From assembly GCA_031296915.1 (NCBI GenBank), contig JAVDPC010000010.1, forward strand, positions 62,001 through 126,000: a stretch of 64,000 nt of DNA, in the 5' to 3' direction. Both the position numbers and the translations under genes were made by a program. Origin of the DNA: Cerasicoccus frondis. Its GTDB lineage: Bacteria > Verrucomicrobiota > Verrucomicrobiia > Opitutales > Cerasicoccaceae. The notes below the pieces were generated by a model. The model was not told where the DNA came from, searched no databases, and was given only the letters and a program-made list of their open reading frames with translations. Shown in pieces: positions 1-8,480 of this stretch; within the stretch, counting starts at the first letter, position 1, and every line of letters starts with the position of its first letter.

Positions 1-60
1 TTTTCCAGCCATATCGTAACAAAAAAACTTTCGAATTATTGCTTTTAGAGCGCGTCAGAA

Positions 61-112
61 ACAAAAAACAGGCCCAAGCACTAATAAACTGAATAAACGA
101 GTCTTGGCCTGT
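61..112 (-). terminator. rho-independent terminator of the giant prepilin-like gene
   Basis: On the minus strand the arm ACAGGCCAAG (112-103) pairs with CTTGGGCCTGT (78-68) with one bulged base, and is followed directly by a T run (67-62). It lies about 80 bases downstream of the stop of the minus-strand gene at 194-4108. The loop is long (about 24 bases), so efficiency is uncertain. Confidence 0.6.
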
Positions 113-193
113 AGCCAAGCAATTAGCGATCCATCTAGTGAATTAAGTTTTCAGCTAAAATGTAAACGCCGTCAGCACTCAATGTGGCGAAAT

Positions 194-3100
194 CTAGATT
201 TCAGTTTCATTCAACCAACGAAATCCAATTAGAATGAATCGACGTCCGAACATCTGGTTCGTCGGAGACAAGTTACCCGCATCAGACCAAGCCTCGTTTT
301 CGTCAGCAACGATGTACTCTGGCAGTCGCTGCACAATGGCCTCACACCAGGCCTTGGTCGTCGTTCCGTCGAAAGCATTGCCGGACTCACCATATGCTCG
401 AATAAGAAAAGTATCCGATCGAACTGAGATGTACGGAGCTAGAGGCGTTAATACATCGGCTTGAGTCAGCCAGCCAGGCACACCGGCCGTGGTTATATCC
501 AGCACATTCTTTTGATATAATTTTGAGTCAACAAAGCTGCCATAGGCATCGACTCCTCGCTCACTCACTTTTTCATTGATGCCAGCTGCTTCAATTGCAG
601 CAGAGATTGCGCCTTGCAAGCGCTGTGCTTCATCCAATGAACCTGGGCGACGGTTTACAAAGTCGGCCAAACTAAGAAATGGACCACGTGCTTTTACTTG
701 CTCAACCATTTGCTCTGCCAAATCGTCGATTTGCTCCATAGTCAAACCATGTGGCGATTTCCAATCGTCAATGGGGTTTGAGGCATCGCGAATCTCAGCA
801 TTAGGGAGCATGAAGCGTGAAAACAAGGCATCTTCATTTGTAGCTTTCTGCATCACATCTCCCTCAATGTATTCATAGTCACGTCCAAAGTTAGACGACA
901 GAAATGCCTTCCATGCCTTGACTGAAGTTGAATTGACATTAAACCCGCCCTCTACAGCCCAATTTGCCGCTGTCTTCAAATATCCATTACTGGCTTTCAG
1001 ATCATCACCCAGCGTAGCTAGATCCGAACCTCCCATGTATGTAAAACGACCATTCGGAAGCTTAATATTCTCAAATGTGGAACTTGTGAGGCTATCGATG
1101 CGCTTGGCCACCGAATCCTCACCGGGCCCGGGCGCCAGACTCGAGAAGAAGTAAGAATCAAAGAGCGCGTCATTTAGCAAATAGGAGGAATCGACAATAG
1201 TTGAAGTATTATACCATGGTTTTTTGCTCCAGCTCTCACTGAGCTCCAAATTGTCGTTGGCGACAAAGAGGTTCGCGCGCGAATTGCCAATTGCGTTCCG
1301 AGGCTCATAACAACTCAGAGAAGTATTCACATGTTGCAGGGAACCCAATGACCACAACGAGGCCGTCGGAACCTCTTCAAGCACCACGGTATCAGATCCA
1401 GGCTTCGCCCCGCCGAATGAGCTATTGGAATAACTATAGCCAAATAATGTATTTGCGATAGTGCCCACAGAAAGCTCTGGCTTTAGAAAGTTCAAGCTTG
1501 GCTCACCATTCAACGAGTGAACGAACAACTGATACCGACCTGGCACCGTAAAGCCACTGTGATTTGTCAAACCGAGGATTCCAAATGGATTCATTTGCCC
1601 GAGGAGTTCCAGCGGAATGCCATCATCTGGGTTCGTGGAAGCGGTTGAATACGCTGGATTCAAGCGAATCTCGATCGCCATGAACGGATACCTTTGATTT
1701 GGTGAAGCTGCAACTTGTATAGGACTTATCGTCTGCCCACTGATCGAATTAAATTCTGCGTGCGGTGAGAGGCCACTGGGCCGCTTGTAAGTACCCGCCT
1801 GACCACGAATTAAAAAGTCCTCGCTGTTGATGTTGCCACCACTCGCAATGCTACTTTTTCCAAGCAAAGCATCATCCAATAGGAAATCGTACCACTTGAA
1901 ACTAAAAACGTCATCATTGACTTTGTTGCCAAATCGATCACCCCAGAAAATATCATTAATCGTTACCGAGCTATCCAGTGGAATGTTATCTGTTTCGATA
2001 CCTCCATTACGCGGCGTGCGGTGCACCGTATCCAAAGTACGATAGAAGACCAATCCTCCTGTCGGATTCCAACCAGGCTCAAGAAAAAATGCCTCGCGGT
2101 GTGTAATAACATCGCCTACTTGCACTGGTGCAGTCTGCTGGGGAGTGAACAGCTTTAGCTCTCCCGGCTTCAGAACGACGGGGTCCGCGCCGTCGGGCGC
2201 ATTGCCAATTAAAAAGTCGATATTGTCACGGAAGTCACCCAACGTCTTACCCTCTGCATCTGTTGCAGGCGTGGCGTCGTTCAGCATGTCACCCAAACTT
2301 GCAACAAACCCACGATCAACTGTTTCCTCTCCAACTGCTTCCTGCCATGAAAAGTCAAAATATACCGTAGGATTCTCCATACTGACTTTGTAGGCATTGA
2401 ATGCAAGTGGCACATTGTAGGGATTCCATACAACCGCAACTGGCTGAACCATAAACGTCATTGCACTAGCGTCGCCAAAAGGCTCTATCTCAAACTTCCA
2501 CTCCCCATCCACTATTGGATTGTCAGATTCATCGCGAGCAATTTTGCCCAGCGTTTCCGCTGGCGTAACTTGAGCCAGACTAAAAATATAGAACATCCTA
2601 ACCACAACCGGCGCAACTTCATGACGTGTTAACCTTGGGATTTGTTCTGGCTGATTCCCATTCAACCAGGCATCACCCAGTTTAGAAACCGTACTAACAG
2701 TATTGTTTAAATCGCCAATATTCGAACCCTTGGCTTCCTCATACATACTTACTAGAGTCCGCTTAAAACCCTGCAACCTCAGATCAGAATCCTTATTGTG
2801 ATCAATAGTGTTTGGGCGATATGGCCGCGCATGAAATTCATCTCCTACCGAGTAGTGTTTACTAAGACGATAATAATCCCTGACGTAATCCCAAGTCGGT
2901 CCACGCACGAAAGCATTATCCCCAATGCTCGAAATATAATATTTATACAAGTAGCTAACCGTACCCTGTGTAAACTCATCAGTATAGTCAGCAGCAGCAT
3001 CATTAGGGGGATTATCGCTGCGATCCAAATCCGGTTTTCCAGCATACGGACTTGCACTAAAATCTTGGTCAGAGAGTTCAAACAAAAGACTCAAGTCTTT

Positions 3101-4108
3101 CTTCATTCCGCCATGCTTAACATCTACCTGCAAAAGCTTCGTATTAACACCCAAGTCGTGAAAATAGCCAGGCATTGCAGCACGCCAGTCACCGCTTGGA
3201 TCTGCCAGTATGGCATCCGAGTACAGAGAGATTCGCTGAATGCCTTTAGCCATTTCCTCGTCCTCGAGATTGTAATCTTCAAGGCCATCAATGGTCTGAA
3301 GCCCAACCCTTTCAGGAGCCATCAGACTATACCGACTCCCCTCGAACTCGGTCGCAAAAGCTTGCTCTTTCCCACTTGCAGGCTTCTCCAAATACCGATC
3401 GTCGACTAAATTAATTGGCGCCTTCTGTCCTTCGTCCGAAATCCAATAAGCATAGTTTCCTTTGACTCCGAGAGATAAGTCTCCTCCAACGTCAACTAAT
3501 GGTGCATAAACAAAACCTTCCTTATTAGACAATCCAACTGAACCCTCGCTCAATAAACACACATACCCCGAGGGAGCCTCACCATTTTCCCCCGGCGTCA
3601 ATTTACCACCTGTTAAGACGCCTTGCTCGTCATCAAAGCCAGAAACTAACCAGCCTAAATGCTCTGCATTCGGATTCTGCACCCACTTCAGCGCGGACTC
3701 GTTCGGTGTTGCCTCTGTCGGGCTCAAAGCTTTCCCTGAAGCATCCCACACTCCCTGCCAATAACGCCTTGGATCATCAGCATCTAATGCATATGCACTG
3801 GCGTCGCTAGGTTCACGCAGAAAAGATGCAGGGGCTGAAACACGCTGATCAGGCCCCATTTTCCTTTGTAACTGTCCCAACGCCACCGACAGCCCTAAGA
3901 GAGCATTTTGTCGCGCCACTTCACGATCTTGTTGGAGGCCTGTCGTAGAAATCTGCAGTCTAACCGTTAAGGACAAACTCAAGATCAGGCCAACCATGAA
4001 ACTCATGCAGAGCAGTGCAACGATAAGGGCAAATCCCTTTCTCACACCAGATTCTTCGCTCGGCGACAGCTTACTGCCTATCGTCCACGATTTAAGGAAA
4101 TTTTGCAT
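194..4108 (-). CDS. giant prepilin-like (GspK/PilX-like) protein, copy 1
   Basis: A 1304-residue protein with a type IV prepilin-like N-terminus: a short basic leader, then KGFALIVALL and a roughly 20-residue hydrophobic stretch (about residues 24-50). The middle is long and unrecognised. The C-terminal part has features reminiscent of GspK of type II secretion pseudopili: a segment 'RGPFLSLADFVNRRPG', and near the end 'VRSDTFLIRAYG' followed by 'AWCEAIVQRLPEYI'. The same landmarks occur in a second copy at 38598-42176. Ordinary GspK or PilX proteins are far shorter (about 200-350 residues), so this is a much enlarged relative; it may match the 'Verru_Chthon cassette protein A' family, but I cannot test that. 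The likely location is the periplasm, anchored in the inner membrane. It stands alone and a terminator follows it. Role in secretion or adhesion is inference. Confidence 0.75.
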   Translation of the reverse strand: MQNFLKSWTIGSKLSPSEESGVRKGFALIVALLCMSFMVGLILSLSLTVRLQISTTGLQQDREVARQNALLGLSVALGQLQRKMGPDQRVSAPASFLREPSDASAYALDADDPRRYWQGVWDASGKALSPTEATPNESALKWVQNPNAEHLGWLVSGFDDEQGVLTGGKLTPGENGEAPSGYVCLLSEGSVGLSNKEGFVYAPLVDVGGDLSLGVKGNYAYWISDEGQKAPINLVDDRYLEKPASGKEQAFATEFEGSRYSLMAPERVGLQTIDGLEDYNLEDEEMAKGIQRISLYSDAILADPSGDWRAAMPGYFHDLGVNTKLLQVDVKHGGMKKDLSLLFELSDQDFSASPYAGKPDLDRSDNPPNDAAADYTDEFTQGTVSYLYKYYISSIGDNAFVRGPTWDYVRDYYRLSKHYSVGDEFHARPYRPNTIDHNKDSDLRLQGFKRTLVSMYEEAKGSNIGDLNNTVSTVSKLGDAWLNGNQPEQIPRLTRHEVAPVVVRMFYIFSLAQVTPAETLGKIARDESDNPIVDGEWKFEIEPFGDASAMTFMVQPVAVVWNPYNVPLAFNAYKVSMENPTVYFDFSWQEAVGEETVDRGFVASLGDMLNDATPATDAEGKTLGDFRDNIDFLIGNAPDGADPVVLKPGELKLFTPQQTAPVQVGDVITHREAFFLEPGWNPTGGLVFYRTLDTVHRTPRNGGIETDNIPLDSSVTINDIFWGDRFGNKVNDDVFSFKWYDFLLDDALLGKSSIASGGNINSEDFLIRGQAGTYKRPSGLSPHAEFNSISGQTISPIQVAASPNQRYPFMAIEIRLNPAYSTASTNPDDGIPLELLGQMNPFGILGLTNHSGFTVPGRYQLFVHSLNGEPSLNFLKPELSVGTIANTLFGYSYSNSSFGGAKPGSDTVVLEEVPTASLWSLGSLQHVNTSLSCYEPRNAIGNSRANLFVANDNLELSESWSKKPWYNTSTIVDSSYLLNDALFDSYFFSSLAPGPGEDSVAKRIDSLTSSTFENIKLPNGRFTYMGGSDLATLGDDLKASNGYLKTAANWAVEGGFNVNSTSVKAWKAFLSSNFGRDYEYIEGDVMQKATNEDALFSRFMLPNAEIRDASNPIDDWKSPHGLTMEQIDDLAEQMVEQVKARGPFLSLADFVNRRPGSLDEAQRLQGAISAAIEAAGINEKVSERGVDAYGSFVDSKLYQKNVLDITTAGVPGWLTQADVLTPLAPYISVRSDTFLIRAYGESGNAFDGTTTKAWCEAIVQRLPEYIVADENEAWSDAGNLSPTNQMFGRRFILIGFRWLNETEI

Positions 4109-4589
4109 AGGGAGGGGTACTTATAAGCTCGGCGTAAAAAATGAATTACATCAGCCCCAAATATAGAATTTAACCAAGCCAATTCAATCGCAATCTCCAT
4201 AAGAGCACCGACAAACCGATATGACGATTAGTGAAGCGTAGAAGTTCATCACTTACTTAGCCAACATTACATTTGGGCATATTAATTTCCGCACATAGCA
4301 AATCAATGATTCGTATGATGTGCATATCAGATTTCAGCCGAAGAAGTCAAAATGGGCTGGTGAATTTCGATAATCCTACAACCGTTAATTAATCTCATAA
4401 CGATGCGAGCCTCCCGCCAAAACCAATGTCGCGTGGCAATACCACCAAGCCTAGCATCACTCATAAAATTCGATTTCAACTGCAGAGCGCACACTCACAA
4501 AGGCACATCTCACTTCCCCGATCCTACAGCATTACATGAAAGTAGAACGAGTCATCCCACAGAGCCTCCGACACCCCGGGTGGTCAAAC
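4109..4589. other. divergent intergenic region
   Basis: This AT-rich spacer separates the divergent prepilin-like gene and the rhamnosidase gene. It must hold both promoters, but I see no convincing operator palindrome or -35/-10 pair. The first part of the spacer reads open in the rhamnosidase frame from an ATG at 4536. Confidence 0.4.
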
Positions 4590-6941
4590 ATGAGTGCAGA
4601 TCATCCCGCAGAACAAGCGTCATGGATTTGGATAGACCAGGAAACTGATCCTAAATGGTCACTAGTTTCTTTTCGACTCAAGATAGTGTCACTCCAGACC
4701 GAAACAATTGTCTTCCACATATCTGCGGATCAACGCTTTCAGTTGAAAATTAACGGCAAACATGCGGCTCTGGGCCCTGACCGATCAGACGTCCACCATT
4801 GGTCGATTGCCAGTTATAGGGTAGAATTACCCATGGGATGCCATGAATTCGAAGCTTTGGTCTGGTGGCTGCCTGAAGATCTCGCCCCAATGGCTCAAGT
4901 AACGCACTGCCCAGGCTTTCTCTTAGCAGGCGAAGGCGAGTGGGCTGAGCGAATGAATACCGGCATCGCAAACTGGGAGGCCTGCGACCTATCTAAAGCC
5001 ATTCACTGCAGTAGCCCCTCTTTGACAGGCTACCTCGTCGTCGGCCCAGAATTTCAGTTTGCTATGCCGGAGTGGCGTAAAGACTACGGTAGCGATTCGA
5101 TAAAGATCGTTCGCCCTCCACTCTCTCCCGAAAAATTTGGCACACGCGCGCCAGGCTGGCGAATCCAGCCCACTGCCATGCTTGAGCAAGATTTCGCATG
5201 GCATGCATGTGGGCGTATCGCGGCCTTTCGCGACTGCTTTTCGGATGAATCCATCACTGCGAGTGATACCATAGAGCATGGAACACAAAGGCTACAATGG
5301 GACAGCCTCCTAAAGCATAGATCACCCCTGCAGATAGCTCCGCATCAGTCGATTGATCTAATCATCGATTGCGAAAATTATGTATGTGGATACCCAAGCG
5401 CTCAGGTAGAATACGGGCAGGGGAGCGAAATAGAAATTCAATGGGCAGAAAGTCTATACGAAGCCGAGCATGCAAGTAAAATCACGGAAAGCACTTCAAA
5501 GGGTCACCGCGATAAAGTCATCCGAAAGTCATTTATCGGCCTAGGAGATCGCTGGAAGCTTTGCGGCGCAAAGCAAAATCTACCCGCATTGTGGTGGCGC
5601 TCAGGCCGCTATCTCCGCGTCCGCATTCAAACCAGTGACGAAGCACTGCACATCCATGCGTTTGGCATACACCGCACGGGCTATCCCTTCTCGGAAAACG
5701 GAAAGTTTAGCTGCGACAATCAAGCGCTGATCAACTCTTGGCCTATGCTAATCGCCGGCTTACGCAATTGCGCGCACGAACAATGGATCGACTGCCCATA
5801 CTATGAGCAGCTGTCTTACGTTGGAGACAACGTTTGCGAACTTGCATTCTATTGCGTAAGCCGCGATGCCTCTCTTTCAAAGCGCTGCCTTGAGCTGTTT
5901 GATTGGTCACGCCACGATGGCGGATGGGTTGCCGAACGCTACCCCTCAGCACACCGGCAGGATTCCTTTACCTACTCGCTACTCTACCCTCGCTTGCTTC
6001 GCGACCATGCTTATTGGCGCAGGGATCCAGCATTTATGCGCGACCGCCTGCCCGGGCTGCGAGCGCTCATTGCTGAGTGCTTACAATGGGTGCAAGACGA
6101 CGGCCTCGTTGGCCAAGTGCCGGGATGGTCCTTCATTGACTGGGTTGGCAGTTGGGAGAATGGTTGCGGACCTGGTGTTGCGGAAGGAGATTCATCCTTG
6201 GTCAACCTTCACTTACTCTTTTCCTTGAAAGACTATGCGGACATCGAGCAAGCTTATGGAGCCCCGGCATTAGCCGAGTATGCACGGTTATTAGTCCAGA
6301 GAACCGGGCAAGCCATCAAGGAGAGATACTGGCGCCACGAAACGAAACTCCTCGCCGATGACAGCTCTGGCGGACATTTCAGCGAACATGCACAAACATG
6401 GGCTCTCCTGGCTGGGATACTCACTGACTCCGAGAAAAACGACTGCTTACACACGTGGCTTGAGCGACAGGACGAACTCGCGCCCATGTCCATCTATTTT
6501 TCATATTATGGACTGGACGCCTTGTATCATATGGGCGCAGATGTAGAGTTTTACCGACGTTTGAGTTTCTGGGAAAATTTGCCGCAACTTGGATTTACGA
6601 CAACACCAGAAAGGCCCGAACCCTCGCGCTCAGACTGTCATGGCTGGGGCGCACATCCCATCTACCACGCATTTTCCAGCATGGCTGGCATTCGTCCGAC
6701 ATCTCCGGAATTCAAGCATATACGCATCGCCCCCATGCCTGGAACGATGAACCATATCCACTTATCCATGCCTCATCCAGATGGATGCATACGCTTCGAT
6801 TGGTCGCGCAATGAAGATGAAGAAACCTATCACATCGAAATTCCTGCTGGCACAACGGCGACTTGGGAGCGCAATGGCGAAACTATCCACTTCGATCACA
6901 CACTGACGGGGAAGACTTCCCCTGCTACACTAGTCGATTAA
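4590..6941 (+). CDS. GH78-type alpha-L-rhamnosidase
   Basis: A protein of about 783 residues that hydrolyses terminal alpha-L-rhamnose. The N-terminal half is beta-sandwich-like ('SADQRFQLKINGK' and a 'GPDRSD' segment typical of the accessory domain of bacterial rhamnosidases). The C-terminal half is an alpha/alpha six-barrel with 'QWIDCPYYEQLSYVGD', matching the conserved DCP..E....GD block of GH78, then 'DWVGSWENG' and 'GWGAHPIYHAFSSMAGI'. I prefer the ATG at 4590 because the protein then begins 'MSADHPAEQASWIWID', the usual GH78 opening; an in-frame ATG at 4536 would add 18 residues. I see no signal peptide, so it may be cytoplasmic. An isomerase-like pseudogene follows after 18 bases, suggesting a former rhamnose/deoxysugar operon. 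Confidence 0.85.
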   Translation: MSADHPAEQASWIWIDQETDPKWSLVSFRLKIVSLQTETIVFHISADQRFQLKINGKHAALGPDRSDVHHWSIASYRVELPMGCHEFEALVWWLPEDLAPMAQVTHCPGFLLAGEGEWAERMNTGIANWEACDLSKAIHCSSPSLTGYLVVGPEFQFAMPEWRKDYGSDSIKIVRPPLSPEKFGTRAPGWRIQPTAMLEQDFAWHACGRIAAFRDCFSDESITASDTIEHGTQRLQWDSLLKHRSPLQIAPHQSIDLIIDCENYVCGYPSAQVEYGQGSEIEIQWAESLYEAEHASKITESTSKGHRDKVIRKSFIGLGDRWKLCGAKQNLPALWWRSGRYLRVRIQTSDEALHIHAFGIHRTGYPFSENGKFSCDNQALINSWPMLIAGLRNCAHEQWIDCPYYEQLSYVGDNVCELAFYCVSRDASLSKRCLELFDWSRHDGGWVAERYPSAHRQDSFTYSLLYPRLLRDHAYWRRDPAFMRDRLPGLRALIAECLQWVQDDGLVGQVPGWSFIDWVGSWENGCGPGVAEGDSSLVNLHLLFSLKDYADIEQAYGAPALAEYARLLVQRTGQAIKERYWRHETKLLADDSSGGHFSEHAQTWALLAGILTDSEKNDCLHTWLERQDELAPMSIYFSYYGLDALYHMGADVEFYRRLSFWENLPQLGFTTTPERPEPSRSDCHGWGAHPIYHAFSSMAGIRPTSPEFKHIRIAPMPGTMNHIHLSMPHPDGCIRFDWSRNEDEETYHIEIPAGTTATWERNGETIHFDHTLTGKTSPATLVD

Positions 6942-6959
6942 CCAATCGTGCTTCAAAAG

Positions 6960-8391
6960 ATGAAATCCAACGACACACTGAAAGTCGGGCTTTTTGGCAT
7001 TGGCCTTGATACCTACTGGCCGTAATTCACGGGGCTCAAAGAGCGGCTTGAAGGATATCAGGTTATCGTCAATTCCAAGCTGACAAGCTTAGGCTGCGAC
7101 GTCCTTGATTTAAAAATAATAGATAGCGTTGAGTCAGCGCACATCGCAGCGGATCGCTTCCGCACTACAGACATCGACATACTGTTCTTGTTCGTCACCA
7201 CCTATGCCCTCTCTTCCACCGTGCTGCCAATTGCTCAGCGCACGGATGTGCCGATCATCATACTCAACCTCCAGCCAGTTCCGCAACTCGACTATCAAGC
7301 GTTCCGTGAACTCAATGATCGCGGCGCGATGACCGGCGTCTGCGCTAGAGCACTGTCAGGCGTGCAGCATTCCGGAGATAATCGGCGTCTTCAACAGAGC
7401 CCGCATCGACTATGAACTCATTACCGGCTACCTGGAAGAGGATGCAGTATGGCGCGAAGCGGAAGACTGGATTGACGCAGCCAAGATCCAAAAAGGCCTG
7501 CAGAAATGCCGGGTGGGCGCCCTCGGCCACTACTATTGCGGCATGCTCGACGTTTATAGTGACATGACGCAACTCTCCAGTAATTTCGGGGTGCATTTTG
7601 AACTATTAGAAATGTGCGAGCTGCACAGCCTTCGCAATGCCACCACTGAGGAGGAAACCAAAAATGAGATTGCTCGCTTCCACGAGGCATTTGAAGTTGC
7701 GGAAGAATGCTCAACCAGTGAATTGGAACGGGCCGCCAAAACTTCCAGCGCCCTTCATAAGCTGGTTCATGCGCATCGCCTCAATGCGATGGCTTACTAC
7801 TACGAAGGTCAGCCTGGAAGCGACTATGAGAACATCGTTACTTCCGTCATCGCGGGCAACACGCTGCTTACCGGAGCCGGAGTGCCTGTTGCTGGCGAGT
7901 ATGAATTAAAAAATGTTCTCAGCATGAAGATACTCGACCTGCTTGGCGCAGGCGGTTCCTTCTCCGAACTCTACCTAATCGACTTCGTCGACGACGTTGT
8001 CTACCTAGGCCACGATGGCCCGGCTCACTTCGCAATCGCAGACGCTAAAGTCGGGCTGGTTCCACTGCCCGTTTATCATGGCAAGCCGGGTAACGGTCTC
8101 TCCATACAAATGACGGTCAAGCATGGTCCCGTTACGCTGCTATCCATTGTTCAGCGGCAGGACGGCTCAATATTCCTACTCATAGCAGAAGGCGAATCCA
8201 CCGCGGGTCCCGTTCTACCAATTGGCAACACCAATAGCCGCTATCAATTTTCAATTGGAGCAAAAAATTTCATCAATGAATGGTCGAAAGCCGGCCCCGC
8301 GCATCACTGTGCAATCGGCAGAGGCCACCTTGCCCAAAAGTTGACCAAGCTCGCATCGCTATTGAAGATCGATGCCGTCCAAGTATGTTAA
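6960..8391 (+). pseudogene. broken L-arabinose/L-fucose isomerase-family gene
   Basis: The reading starts at 6960 (MKSNDTLKVGLFGIGLDTYW) and hits an in-frame TAA at 7023-7025, in a place where one base change (CAA to TAA) would explain it. The same frame continues open with recognisable sequence ('DVPIIILNLQPVPQLDYQ') to about 7341, where one extra base near TGCGCTAG shifts the frame. After it the frame reads 'LEHCQACSIPEIIGVFNRARIDY', typical of the arabinose isomerase family, and continues to 8391. Two independent lesions make a functional enzyme unlikely, although the stretch from 7513 could still be translated (292 residues). The intact gene would have encoded a cytoplasmic aldose-ketose isomerase acting on the sugar released by the upstream rhamnosidase; the exact substrate is inference. 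Confidence 0.8.
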
Positions 8392-8480
8392 TTGATAGGC
8401 GGCGATGGAAACCCCTGACCACCTGCCGATAATAGCTTCATACAGTCAGGGAATAATAGCGCGCACCTCGCCAATAAAGC

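Noticed and set aside
2798..3409. A 203-codon frame antisense to the giant prepilin-like gene
   Set aside because: It lies within a long gene with recognisable ends and has no protein-like features.
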